Source: Rhynochetos jubatus (Eukaryota; Chordata; Aves; Eurypygiformes; Rhynochetidae). Taken from it: a DNA stretch of 64,000 nt. The translations under genes were made by a program, and so were the position numbers. Numbering within the stretch: the first letter of the stretch is position 1; every line of letters begins with the position of its first letter. The stretch lies in assembly GCA_027574665.1 (NCBI GenBank), contig CM050654.1:28229722-28293721 (forward strand), in the 5' to 3' direction. The notes below the pieces were generated by a model. It was not told the origin of the DNA, did not search any database, and saw only the letters and a program-made list of their open reading frames with translations. This document shows, one piece after another, positions 39,860-53,302 of this stretch.

Positions 39860-42800
39860 GTTCCCCATTCAGTTTGAAGTGCATACTCTTCCATTTTTAA
39901 AAATTTTTTATTTGCACTTACTAGAGACATACATTAAGGTATTTTAGCTCCTTCGCTCAGGGTGGCTAAATACCAACCACCGATTCTGGCGGCAATTAAG
40001 CAAAGTGCATCCAGTAAGAACATTAAAATGGCAATCCCTCTTGGAAGTACCATAAATGTTACAACCTTAAAGCTCCCATACAGCACAGTACTCAAGAGAG
40101 AACTTATTGTAGGCCCATGTCCCCCTCTGGTAACAGATACTTAATGTGTCCCATGTATTTACACTGATGCATATATACAGTAAAATACTGAGAGGCAAAT
40201 TCAGGTGGGTCTGCCTGCTGCTTATAGCATCAGGAAGGATGGGAAGGTTTCAGGGTCAGCAGAAGAAACACAGAGCAGAGGAGAAGTTAGAGAAAGAACC
40301 TACCTCCCTGGCAGTGGAGCTCCTTAGCAGGCAGGTAATGGAGCTCACAAATGGATGCTGTAGAAATCTTGCCTTAGAGATGGAAGGTGGAAAGTTACCA
40401 AGGTCTACCCACTGGTGGTCTTGCTGCTCATGTATAGTGGCTGGGTTTTGCTGTGCTCCTATGGGAAAGCTGATTGATGTCCAAAGACCAAATGCTGCCT
40501 TCTTATCATAGAAAGGGTACATGAAGTGTGTGGAGCTGGAAGAAGGGCTAATATTTTTCAAAAATCGCTGCATGTGGTTGGAGGTTGTGCCCTGTTTTGT
40601 CTGCCTCGTGTTTGTAGTCATATCACTGCAAAAAGTTCCTTACTTTTCCATGGACATATGTTAATGCAACCAAACCTTTATTTAAATTTTTCCTCCACAA
40701 CCACCAAAGTCAACTCATGCTCCAAATGTACAACAGCTTGGTGGGGAAGCTTAATTGACCTGGTATTGCTTCATTAGAGAAGGAGTGACAAGTGGGCTAT
40801 GAAGCAATTCATAAGGTACAGTCCACAATCAGGACCTTTTCCTGCATCTGTCCCTCTCCTCCCACCTCCCTACTCTTCATCTGAACTCAGTACTCCTTAT
40901 GAGAGCTTTTTAATCTTGAAGGTTTTGAAAGAAACACTAAGTAAATCTGCCAAATAATTTCTGCCTGACTTTCCTCCAAAGTCAACAATTTCAAGCTCTA
41001 GTCATTATTTGCTGAAGCAAAATGGGAACAAAACAGACATTTGCTTATTCACTGAGATCAAAGATGAATGGCAAGGAGTTGCTGGCCTAATTGATTAACC
41101 ATTGCAAATGTTGAAAATGATCATAAGTAATCAAAGAAGCTGACTATGGGTGTAGTGAAAGCTCATCTGACAACCGGTAACAGATACTTAACTTGTAATT
41201 CTTGAGAAACAGTGCATGAAAAAAGCACACCTCACTGGCTTAAACTTTGTATGCTAGAAACATAAGCATAAAAATTTGAGCCAGAACCATTCAGTTGAAA
41301 GTCAGAGGCCAACAGGTCTTGGGCGATATGATAATTCCTTCCCAACCGCTTGCGTAAATAGTTATATGATGCAGTAAGACAGTTAAACTGCTAAACTGCT
41401 TGTAATTATTTACCAAGATGTGCTTTTAGTTTGTACCTACCAGGTCTACCAGCCTCAGTCCTGACTCTCGGGCCTTTTGACCGTGTCATCAGAGGATAAG
41501 GTCATCTCCATGCTTCTTAATGTTGCTGGGCTTGATTTTATGACTTTAATAACTTAAGATTAGGTTTTAGTTTACAGATGAAACATACCCTTTTTATGGA
41601 TGTGGCACTATTCAAGACAAACGTTAGTTAAATTAGTAATCTCCCTAACTAAGACAGACTGAAATGTTTGTTAGTATTTGAAATATTTCCATCAAATACA
41701 TTTGGCAGCATTTTTGTACTGATTTTCTCTGTCTGCTGTGTGCCTGACTGTCCTTGTAACCTTTACAAGTGTTGACTCCAACTGTTTTTAAAGGAAGCGC
41801 AGGCAAAGATAAGCACTTTGCCTCGATTTTCATGAAAACTGTAGTCTGGAGAGAAAAGGGAGAATAAAGTAGTCCAGCAGTGAAGGAAAGGCAGCGAGGA
41901 CTCAGCAGATACAAGCTCTGTTCAGAAGCAGCTGGTTCTCCAGTCACCACATGCTTTTCAGTCAGTGTGCACATAGATCCAGAGGAGCTGCAGCAAGATG
42001 CTTTCTCTCCCCATGGGGAGCTGTGGGAGGGAGCCAGTGTATTCTTGGGGTGGGATTTAGGGGCCAGAGACATCAATCCAAAAGCCAGGGTGTTTCACTG
42101 CTTCTGTTACTGGCAGAAAACTTGTTTTAATGAACATTGACATGCAAGGCAAGAACCATGGCCGTTATACTATTAAGGCTGATAAATGTCTATTTCTCAT
42201 TTTGAGATGAAAAAACTTGGCCTTGTGCTTAAATTACAGGTGATATGATCAAATTACTGGTGATGTCATCTAGAAATCACCTGGAACCTGGTGAAAGCCT
42301 GCAGCTATGCACAAAGATACTATCCTGGCAATTCAAAGAATGTCATGCCAGGTTACTATCCTTAGAAAAGTATAATCATTTTCACAACATGGGCAGGTTT
42401 CTTCCTTTATTTCTCATTTCCACCACCAATATTTTATAGCAAAGCAGTCCGACAGGTGAGAATTCTTGGAAGCAGGAGCTGTGCTCCATCCCCTATCTTA
42501 TTTGATACGGATTGTGTTCAGCTACATCCAGCTCATACACCAGTGCTTGCCTAAGGCACTGTCTACTAAGGATTGCAAGTGGAAATGTCAGGATGTTTAG
42601 CATATGCTCTTCAGGGACACAGAGATCTTTCCTGGAGCACTGACGAGGTTAATATTATTAATGGAGATATCTGTAGTGGAAGCAATCTTCCAAATGCTTT
42701 AAATATTGAGCATATTAAACAAAGAAAATAAACCATATTGAAATACCTTAGAAACTTGCAAGGCAAATAGTAGCTCAGGGCAATAACATTTCTCATTTTC

Positions 42801-43299
42801 CAAGGATTCTTCAATGAATATGCAGATTTCTTTTGCATATCTGCTCCATTTAAAAAGACAAAGCCCATTTTATTACCTGAAAAGCATTTACATATCAGTC
42901 CAAGCTGTCTGAATTAAGTTAAGCAATTTTAGCAAAACTTCTTTACTGTCTATCATTCATCTGAGCAATTCTAGACAGATTGTGCAATAATTGGTAAAAA
43001 GAGGGGGGGAAAAAAAGAAAAAAGTCTCTCTTTTATATTATTTTTAGACAGTTGTCTGGTGTTATTTGACAAATAGCATATTGAACGCATTAACAGAACT
43101 GAGCGTGAAAACCCCTTCATTGAAGCCACATAATGAATTTTTTTCAGCATGGGACTTATATCGTTGTGAGGTTCATTAACAACTCATTACTAGTGTTCCT
43201 CTCTCCTAATGTATCATGTAGGTGGAAAGATAATAACCAGCCTGGCAAGATGTTTGACTACTGGAAAGGAGTTTATGTGATCTAAACTGTCTCCACAGA

Positions 43300-43385
43300 T
43301 GCTGCAAAGAGGACTCTAGTTGGCAGTTGGCTGAGATGACTGCTGTAGGCCACTTCCAACTGCAACTATCCTGTTCTGTTCTGAC
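43300..43385 (+). mobile_element. CR1 LINE 3' tail remnant
   Basis: The segment resembles the last part of a CR1 in plus orientation: a Gly-Trp-type GTTGG...GATGA block, then TGTAGGCCACTTCCAACTG, then a TTCTG-type short terminal repeat (43371-43384). It is more degraded and shorter than the copy at 26.5-27.1 kb and ends in a different terminal repeat, so it probably belongs to another CR1 subfamily. It lies in GYPC intron 1. Confidence 0.6.
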
Positions 43386-46300
43386 ACACCTTACAAGGAG
43401 ATCCATTCAGCTCCAACAGAAGTGTAATGAATCCTGGGGGATGGCATGGGAATTTCTCTTCCCATCAACCTAGCAGCAAATCTAGAAGTCTTAGCTTACA
43501 TTAGAAGCTTATCTTTCTGGAGTCTATAATCAGGGAAAATAAATCCCAACCACTACCATCAGCAGTGCTTAACCATCCCCTTCCAAAGCCTGTGCTGAGG
43601 GCTTAGCCTTTCTATAAGGTAGTCAGAGCTTTTTTTGTAGACCTTTCAACATGCACTGGTCAGAAAGGCTAGAGCTTTTCCAGAGGTGCTTAAATAGAGT
43701 CTGACAGTCTGATTTTGCCTATTAGGCTGCAGTCATGTTGACGGAAGCAATCTTATGCCAAAATTTGATGTTACTACATTCCAAACTTGAAAAGGACTCC
43801 ATCTATTTTAGTCTCCTAATAAGGAGTCCTTTTTGTGTTACTGCTCACTTGAAGGGCTCTCTGTAGACAAATGTTGACTTTCATACTGCTTGGAGAATGA
43901 TAATCATTACTGAGGCTTCGCTTCTCTTTCAAATCTGGTTGAAACTGGTCAGTGGATTCGAAGGTTCTTGGTGGAAAGTGACAGATGGAGGAACAGATGA
44001 TTAAGCAGACAGATAGCAGGAACACATAAGACTCATTTCATTAGGAAACTGGACTGAAAACAGAAGTAGCATTGGGTACTTGGATAATACTCATATTTGG
44101 GTCACCAATTTAAAAAACACCATGTTTTTGTGACCATTTCAAAGCTTGTAGATGATGCCCTTACTGGTTTAAATAGCAAATTAAAAACCAAAGGCACATT
44201 GCTGAGATTTTTTTCAGCTCTGTTTTTGGCCAGAAATGCTACATTTTTTATAGTTTGGACTATATTTTAAACCTTGAAAACCAGACTCTGCTTGGACAGC
44301 CCTGACAATTTCAGTGGAGGATTAATGTGTCATTAGGCAAAGAAATATAGTCTAGTACTTTTCAATAGCAACAAATGCTTGTTATGCACTTCTCTGATCA
44401 ACATATTTTTGACTTACTGTAAAGCCTTTGGGCTGCTCCTTTCCTAAATGTATGAAATATACATGCAGGGAAACTGAGAGTGAATTGTTGTGATTTGAGC
44501 TGGCTGCTACATTCCAGCAGAAAAGGGCATTCTTGTTCCAAAGCTTTTTCCTTTCAAGCTGATCCAGCAGAAAACCAGCCCACCAAAAAGAAGGAGTTGG
44601 GGGATATTTACTTATTGACATGCTGATCCAAGTCACCATGTAGTCTAACTGTCCACTGATATGATAACAGGGCGGGGTTTGCTAGGTGCAGACAGGGAGA
44701 GCAAAACTCAGGAAAGCTCTGTTGGGCAGGTGAAGTCCATCATAATTTTGCACTCAGGAAAAACAAGTCCCCCACAAGAGAAGCATAAGTGGAAAAAAAG
44801 CTAGACAAAGATGGACATTTCCTAAAGAGATTTCTCTGAACAGAACAGAAAACCACATTTTCACAGCTCTAGAAGACATGGAAAAAGTTTGGCTTGGTAT
44901 TCCCTGTGTAAGAATATATTGGAATGCACTAAGAAGTAAGGCCCCTCTCTCAGCTGTCAAAATAGGGACCCTAGGGCAGAGCTGTTACTCTGTAGCTCAC
45001 TCCCTGCCTGGAGGCACGCTGCTCTTCCACAGCTGAATCAGCAGCACTCACCCTCTGCAGCCAAGCAGCAGCAGTCACTGCTGTCCCTTTTACACTTGTA
45101 TCAAAGCAGGGCACCGTTCCAACACACAAAGTGTAATACTGAGTGGTACACATATAAGGTAGGATTGCCAAAAGCTCTCTCTGTTAAACTGCTTCTTCTC
45201 CCTTTGAAGTTGGTGGCAGATCCCCCATGTGCTCCAACTGCTCAGTTGGGCCAATGATGAAAGCTTTTAAAAACACTATTTTATGAATGTTAGAAACATG
45301 ATAGAACCAAGGATTCATTGTCAAGATCATCATATACAGCCTTTGTCCATCCTCTCTGTTTTCATCTTCCTAGTTTATCAGTTGATGCTGCCTAACAGAC
45401 TGCAAAAATCTGCCTTCTCAAACAGCCTTGAGAGAGCCTGCAAATTTCTTAAAGCCCTTTCATAACATACCCAAACTACCGTTGCCTCCAGAGAAGTCTG
45501 CTTTGGAACAGTATCATAAGGTCAAGTTATCCCACTGAAACACCTATTAGTATAAAGAGAATGAGGGAAAAAACCATTAACAAACCAGCAGCACTAGCAC
45601 AGCCCTGGAAAATATGAAGTCATAAGTAGAGTTCAGCCAGACTCCCATTAAACTTTGTTTAAGAGCCAAGCTCCACCCTGAGATATGTGTGAGCTGCAGT
45701 TTATTTCAGGGGGAGCTGTGCTGTACTTCATGTCGGGGCAAGGCTTGGACACAAGTATGTATCTGTTACAAGTCAGAGAGGAGCAAAACCAACATCACTT
45801 CTGCATTCTTTGGTTCCATCTACATAGATGGAATAGGAAAAAACAGCCCACACTTGTCTATGAAATTTAGTTCTTCTTCCACAAGACATGAATGCCTGTG
45901 TTTCTATATTCGCTAAGGTACTTTCATGTGATATGGTAGCCTTTCCCCATGCCCCTGACGCCCCCATGAGAGTTAAACACATGGGCAGAAGCTCTAAGCC
46001 TTCTCTTTCTAGCTGCTTTGCTCTTGGGAGTCCCTTTAAGAGACAGTCTGAAGGGACACACACATCAGTCTGGCTTTACAGCCTCAAAGCCTTCCACTGA
46101 ACATTTTTGTTCAATAAGTAGGAGCTCAGCTTGATGAGGAGGGAAGGAATGGCACACACTTTCCCTATACCGCTTACATTCCCAGGCAGGAACTAGGCAT
46201 GACAGCACTCCAGTGCTGGGCTGAGTCGCATGGATAGCTTCAGGCAACAGCTTTTATTGTACCTAGGGCAGGCTCCTGCTGCACAGCTGGCTCTCAGAGA

Positions 46301-47479
46301 GGACAAAAGGACAAATTATGTCCACACACATTTCTGCGTGGGTCTTGGAACCACTGTGGTTACCAGGGCGAAGAAGGCAGAAGGGTGCCTTGATCCCTGA
46401 CACAAGCTGTACCTTCAGAAATGCTGAACCCCAAGGTTGAATTCCTTCAACTGCAAGTTAAAAGAGCTCATTCAAGAAGCTGGAAGAGGGGGAGGTAAGG
46501 CTCAGTCCTGCCAAGCGCTGAGTCTGGATGTGAACAGGAGGTTAAAGTATTTCATATGAGAAACTGTGGTAAATGCAAAATCTTTTACACCCCAAGACAA
46601 CCCTTTAAACACTGAAATACTGACTCTGGCTCAACAGTTTCCCTTGTCTCAGACACCCAGATGGTTGCCTCGTCCCTTACGTCTCCATTAGGCATCCACT
46701 ATTGGCTCTCACAGGGATGACAGACCATCAGCTCCACTGCAGCACTTTCATGGGCAGAGCTGGAAAAGTGTTTAGGTCCTGAGTAGCCAAGAACACCCAG
46801 CACCATCAGGATCAAACCTATCTTGGCAACTACTTGTCATGGATACTGTAATAGCAGATTGCGTCTCTGGGAAAGTCAGTCTCTTTTTCTTAATACTGAT
46901 GTGAGCAAACAGCTCGTGAGAGCCAAGGAAAATACACTGGCAGGTCTGGTAATGCCACAACATCACTTCATTGTGCAATAGCAGTGAAACAAAGGATAGG
47001 AAGAATGGGTACCATATCCCATTAGCTAGAAGATGGATTGGAAATATCCCAGCAAGGATGAGGAATGGGAAAGGCAGACGTGTGTTCTGGGAGTCTGTGC
47101 CCGTGGCCACAGCTGGCATGTCACAGTTTTGTGCCTGATTTTGCATTTCCCCTCACCCAGTATTATTTTCAAAGTGTGGGAGAGGCATCCTTTTAGGGAT
47201 ATGGATGCTCATGCCCACAGAGAGCAAGCTGTTGCCTTAATGTGCCAAACAGTGGCAAACAAAATTGATTGCTAAGCTGAACACCCACATTCATCAACAT
47301 GTCCCTGTCAGACTTCTCTCAGTCACCCACAAGTCCTGGACCTTGTTGTGTGCTGCAGGCATCAGGGCAAGACCTGGAATGGTTGATCCCTTGGGGTTTG
47401 AGACCATCTTCTCAGGTGTCAGCTGTGAAGGAAATCATTCAGGTAAAAGATGGCATGTGCTAGATATTTCTGTTTCCAA

Positions 47480-47512
47480 GTTTATTTTCCTCATTGAATG
47501 AGGAAAATAAAC
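47480..47512. repeat. Perfect 16-base inverted repeat with one-base spacer
   Basis: The left arm GTTTATTTTCCTCATT (47480-47495) and right arm AATGAGGAAAATAAAC (47497-47512) are exact reverse complements, separated by a single G at 47496. It lies in GYPC intron 1. Confidence 0.95.
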
Positions 47513-50500
47513 CCCTCTCTGGAATGAATCAGACACAATCTTTAATTACAGGACATGTACACCCTCCCTCTCAATGACTGCTGCAATTTCATAACTGACA
47601 AAAATAGACACCCAAACCTCCAAAGGGAGTAGCTTGGATTTCCCACTCTGGCCACCTCCAGCAGCTGCCAGGCTCTGCAAGGTCCTGGGGCTGGGCTGCG
47701 CCATTTGAAAGGGAGAGAGATTTACGCAGCGATTCGGCACTCGTGTCACTTATAAACAGCACAGTGGAAGCAGCGACAGAGAAGTCGTGCTCCTATCTGT
47801 TCTGTTACTAGTATCCAGAGAAAACAAGACACAGGATATGCTTCCTGCCTGAGGAAGACTTGTAGCAGCCCAGGAGAGAAGGCATGACCTTTTGCTTAAA
47901 GGAAATGCAAATCATGGAGAAGTGTATGGGGAAAAGGTCCAGGCTGCATTTTATCTTTAAAACAGTGTCATGCAGTTGTACCTCCTCTTGCTTTCTCCCC
48001 CCTGTGTTTAAAGATGATCCTTACTTATTTCGCAATGGCACATTTAAACATTTTCATCTGTCTCTGCTGCCCCATTGTTTCTCCAGTCAGTCATGAACCT
48101 TCTGACCCAAGTCAGATGATGTTGAAATGAAAGGTTTCATTCATCAGAAGCAAAAGAAATCAGAGGAGGTACCCCAAGAGGAGAAGGGCTTGGCTCATGT
48201 TCTGTTTCCAGCTCACAAATGATTATGTCCTCAAGATGCAAAGACTAAGCATCTCCCACAGCACATGGGAGGAAGAAGAGGAGTCTTTGTCTGAGATTCA
48301 CAGATTTTAATGGATTCCAGAAGGGGAATCTTGTACTGAGGAGCAACAGCAAAGTTCAGAGAAATGCAAAGGCATTTATCTCCCCAGTTGCATTCCTGCC
48401 TGCCAAAAGCGGGAGGGGTGATTTACTCCTCCTTGGTACAAGGAGTCTCTTATGGATCATTAATCCACTGGGAGAATGAGCTCAGGAGCCTTAGACATCT
48501 TTTCTTAATGTGCAAGAACCTTGAATCATCAGGAAGTATTCTTCTTTGGCAGCATACAGGATCCGTTTGTCTTTATTCGCTCCCCCCTACACCATGCCTT
48601 CAATAGTGGTTCCTACAAGAACCCTAGTTACCACTGACAAATCACTTAGGCTTCATTAAAATCTGTGCTGATAGTAGATGAGGCTGCCGTGAGCTAAATC
48701 AAGGCATTTGAAGCAGAGTAATAAAAAGTGAAGATATGAAATTGGCAAATTCTGATCCAAAGAAATCAGTATGAGCAATCTGAACTTCCAGGGTACAATT
48801 ATCTCAACACCATTGATTTCAGCAGTGCAATGATAACTTGCCCTGAGTAAGGCATTTCCTGACAAGCTCTGCAGAAACTTGAAGGAGTCAGAAATGGTCA
48901 ACTATTTGTTCACATACAAGGACCTCAGGTGATAAAGCTGTGTGTTTACACTTTAGAGCTGATCAGAAAACATGCAGCAAACGTTAGTAGGAAAGGAGAC
49001 GGATCTGGTGGGCACTTCTTGGTATTATATTCTTATTTATTTAAGGGTAATAACAAAGCAAAGGCTCACTTTGTCTCAGACTCTCTGAAACCACCTGAGA
49101 ATATTTCCACAATGCTTCGGTGGCTAAGTGAGAAACATGAAAAACTGGTTATCTTTATTCACAATACGCAGACATTTACAAAAAGCCACTGCTCTGCAGT
49201 GGATGGTATTTTATACTCTTTACTTTGGTGAAAAAATGTGCAGCAGAGAACTATATTTCTGTATTCAGTCTCCCAAGAAACACTCATTCCATGCCCAGGT
49301 TAGCCAGATTCCACGTAAGTCTGGCAAATCCACATCCTTACTGCCTTAAATGATTTAAAAGAGCTAAAATATGGTTGTAAGACAAAATCCAAAGCTGGCT
49401 GGTGTCCTTGGGTTTTATGCTCTCTGTGTGTATGTGTATGCATGCAGCATCCCTTATTTTTCCTCTTTGTCAAACACTGTGTCACAGAGTTTAAGTTGAA
49501 AAGTATGAAGATTAGAACAATCATGTTTACATGTATTACCACCTGCTACTTCATTTCTTCCATGGTGCTTAAATGTTCAAGCACATGACTTTGAAACACA
49601 CTGCCTTTAATGCACTTAAAAACTCTGCTGGATTTCCAGCTTGCTTTGATCTCTACAGTCTAGAGACGATCTCAGAGAATACAAATGAGTATGTTTAGGG
49701 GAAAAATATTTTCAAGGAAAAAACCCTAAAGTCCTTCCAGCTTGATATGCTTTGCCAGTTGATGTCATACATAAGGTTGTTTCTTGTAGTTTATCTTTAT
49801 GCTTCAGGAGGCCTAGATCTCTGCCCAGAATGAGCAACTTGATGAGGTAACTTGGGAAGATGGATGTGATCTGTGCCTCTTATCATGAACACTGAAGTGG
49901 CAAATAGTTGTTTGGTGATTACTGTTTAGAAAGGAGAAGGAAGGAGAGATGATATTTGTCCCAAGGAATTTACAGACTAAACAAAGCAAAAAGGATACAT
50001 TTATACAACAGAGAAGACTGTATTTTGTTTAGAAGGAATGGGAAGAATGTGAGAAGAAAGATGGAAAAGCTTGCTATTAATCATGAGTAGGTAGGAGACA
50101 TTGACTGGAGATCTGGAAACAAAAGAAAGACTAGGCTAGCCCAGGCTAAAAGCAAACCATCTTTCTGGGGTTGTACAATGCTGTCTCTTGACACACAAAG
50201 TCACCATACATCACTGCCTTTGTGGTACTGGCTTGGGTTTGAAGTAGTCTCAAATTCTCCCCTGTACAGGAAGTAAGTAAAATAAGAGCTGGGCTTTTGG
50301 GTCAGAATGTGGGATGGCTAACTTGAGAAGAGGGAGCATAAACTGAGGAGACAGGGTGAAGGGGGTGGGCAAGTAAGCAGCATGGGAGACATGTTCTTTT
50401 AAGAATAATTGAGGGTCTTGACACTCAACTGTTGCTTGAGCTCTAAGTATGGAGGAGTCGACAACTCTCAGTGGGAGCTGGAAAAGTGCCAAAGGCAATC

Positions 50501-51732
50501 AACAAAGTTTCACAAGAATTGGTCCCTTTCCATTAGTTGGACACATTCTGCAGAAGAAGGACCTACAAAGCACCCTTCTACTCCCTGACCTGGTGCTATT
50601 CTTCTTGGCTATGCTGATGTCAGAAGAGGCCACTACCTTCACTCCTCTCACGGCTGGAGCAAAGATAGGATAAATAATAGGAAAAGCAACAGGGTGTGCA
50701 GACCACACTGAGTGGTTTTCAAAAAAAGCAAGGAAACAATGACTTCCTCTTTTCCCAAAGCAAAGGGGAAGCTGGAACGGAAGCAGTACTCTCAACGGCG
50801 ATTTTGTTTCCTGGTCTGATCTGCTCAACTCCTTAACCAGGATTTTCTGTACACATGCAGCCTAACCCTGTGTATATCCCACTGTTTCCACCAAGTGCTT
50901 AATTTCCATTAGTAACTGGTAGTATAGGCTGCCTTAAAATTAAAAAAGTCTCAATGAGTTCAGTGAGGGGAAAACTAGATTTGTATGCAACAGCCTCCCA
51001 AAATTGAACCGATGTAATTATTGAAATTCAAGGGAGATGGACAATAATAAACTCCCAATCATGGGATCCAGGATGTAAAAAGCTTGTCCCAGGTTGTAAA
51101 TAAAAATTCCTATGTGATGACAGGAAAGACCTGGAGAGGAGAGGTGTTGCTTCATGGCAAGCTGTGAAGATGAGGGAGCAAAAAGAAACCAATGGAGAAG
51201 AGGGAAGGAGATGGAAGAGGGGGCTACACCCAAAGGAAACATGGCCTCAGTCCAGAGGATGACAAGGGAAGATTTATGTCTTCCTTACCTATGCTTATCA
51301 CAGAAAAATACTGTGATGCCTAAATTCAAAACATGGGGTGATTCAGTGTATATACCATCATGAGCTGCTATGCTCTGCCTGTATATAAACTCAGTAAAGA
51401 GATACCTGAATCTAGCATCTGCAAGGGATGGTTTGCATAAAACTGCTATCGTATAAAAGGGTTATTTTGTAGTATTTTCCAACTCATATAGCCCAAATAA
51501 TCTTCTCTCTTTCCTGTTACTGAGTTTATGCCTCTGCAAAGCCTTCAAAAAGCTACTTTTTTTTTTTTTTTTCCTGCTACTTTTGAAGGTATCTGTCATG
51601 TAAAAAGGGAATCGTGAGCCTGTGGATATTGGTCTGTGAATACAATTCTGGTCACGGAAATCAAACTCTCCATACCCAGAAGTCTGACTAGTGAAAAGGC
51701 ATGTAAGTAGTGAAAAGAATGGGGTGTGTATG

Positions 51733-51790
51733 CCCGTGTATATGTATACATATAGATATACAGTATACTATATATACATACATTGTGTAT
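51733..51790. repeat. Imperfect TA/TG/TACA microsatellite
   Basis: Alternating purine-pyrimidine sequence rich in TATA and ATAC steps, with several short self-complementary blocks. Confidence 0.75.
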
Positions 51791-53213
51791 GTAAAACTAA
51801 GCACCAACACATATGAAAAGACTTGATGTCTGATACTGCATTGCTGTGACCTCATCACACATGCTCATTATAATGTGGACTGCCTCATAAAACTAGACAT
51901 TTTAAACATGCAGTTCGCAGTAAAATAGGCATTTATCACTCATGATAACATGGAGCTGTCTCCGGGTGTGCTCCAAAGCCCCCCTGCAACTTCCTGATAA
52001 AAAGCTTAACTCCATTTCAGGGCTTACCTGAAGAAGAAAGAGGTAGACCCTCATGAAATAACTGTTTGCTTTTGGTTGGGATTTTTTTTCTATGTTGAAA
52101 AAGAGAAGTAGAGGGAAGGAAAAAAAAAAAATCGCTTTAAAACTTCAGTGCAGCAGAACAAGCTTAACCCATTGAGATTTTAAGTGAAGTTTTCTGCTTC
52201 ATCAGGAAGAACCCTGTGGTGAAACATATGTCAGAAGAGAAGAAGATATAAGAAACTGGCCTCCTTTGCAGATGAGAAGATTAATTAAGAGGAAAATCAC
52301 TTAGCCAGATGTCTCATTGGTGAAGCTACACGTGCAAGGTACATCTGCAATAAGGGAGCAGCATAGCACAGATAGTGCATTTGATTTCCTTGCTAAAACT
52401 GGGGAGAGAGGAATCTGGTGTGAATTAGATCATGCTGACTCTTGGAGAAACGAAGGAGTACAGATCTTATTTCAGGTACAAATTATGAGCTGCATGTCTG
52501 TTGTTATAACGTTGCAGTATCGTTACGTAATGTAGTTGAGTTATGGGTTACAAATAAATTATCCAGAGAAGACAGTCCTTTTCTCCATTCATGTTCATAA
52601 ATTGTTGGCAAACCAAACCTTATTTCTCCAAATGCCACTTTTCTTCATTCACCAAGTAGTTTTTCAGAATGCTTAACAGCTGGTGAATTTTTCATCAGCT
52701 CATTACTGGGGTAACACTGTCAAATTCATTTGACTTAGGAACTTAAGTCTTTCAGAAGTAAGTAAAACACAGTCTGTCTGCTGTCCAATACTTGCCCAGC
52801 TAAGATGTTCATGTATTCTTGTCACTGTAGCATCTGGGTGTTTCCCAACTTTTCATGCATTTCCTATCACAACTTGGATGTGAAACAAAAAAAAGAAGTA
52901 AACAGCAATCATACTAGTGCCTAACACCATGTTTAGATGTTTTCTGATCTTTCTGTGGGAAACAAATAGGCCAGTTGCTAAATGACTTCTGAGCTATGGT
53001 TTTTTCCTAAGCGTGTAATACAAAATTAGAGTGTGGGAAGCAGAGCTGTTGCCTGAGAGGATCTACTGGAATCAATACTAATTCCTACCTCCTGGCTGCT
53101 GTAAATTCCTTCCCATAGCCGAAAACTGCCTCTCCAGCAGTGCCCCTAAAAAGCAGTCATTTCTCTCCTACCTGTAATCTGTCCTCTCTATGTAGTCTAC
53201 TAGCCTTTTGAAG

Positions 53214-53302
53214 AAAGGCTGTCTGTACAGCACCTAGCACAATCAGATCTCTCTGTTGGCTTGAATTTCTCTATGCTATAGGAATACTAATCCCTCCCCA
53301 AC
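53214..53302 (+). repeat. Possible ancient amniote retroposon tail
   Basis: The sequence has CTGTACAGCACCTAGCACAAT, followed about thirty bases later by GCTATAGGAATACTAAT. This order resembles the tail of an old amniote-wide interspersed repeat that I know from mammals and turtles (CCTAGCACAAT ... GCTAC.GTAATACAAAT). I cannot name the family with certainty. Confidence 0.4.

Noticed and set aside
40146-40621. Overlapping 121-codon open frames on both strands
   Set aside because: Neither has recognisable motifs; overlap on opposite strands inside an intron suggests chance.
41645-42076. 143-codon minus-strand open frame, the longest in the window
   Set aside because: Low-complexity Ser/Leu-rich translation with no family resemblance; intronic.
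43780-43835. 11-base inverted repeat (AAAAGGACTCC and its complement)
   Set aside because: Arms of this length with a loop of about 22 bases are expected about once by chance in a window this size.
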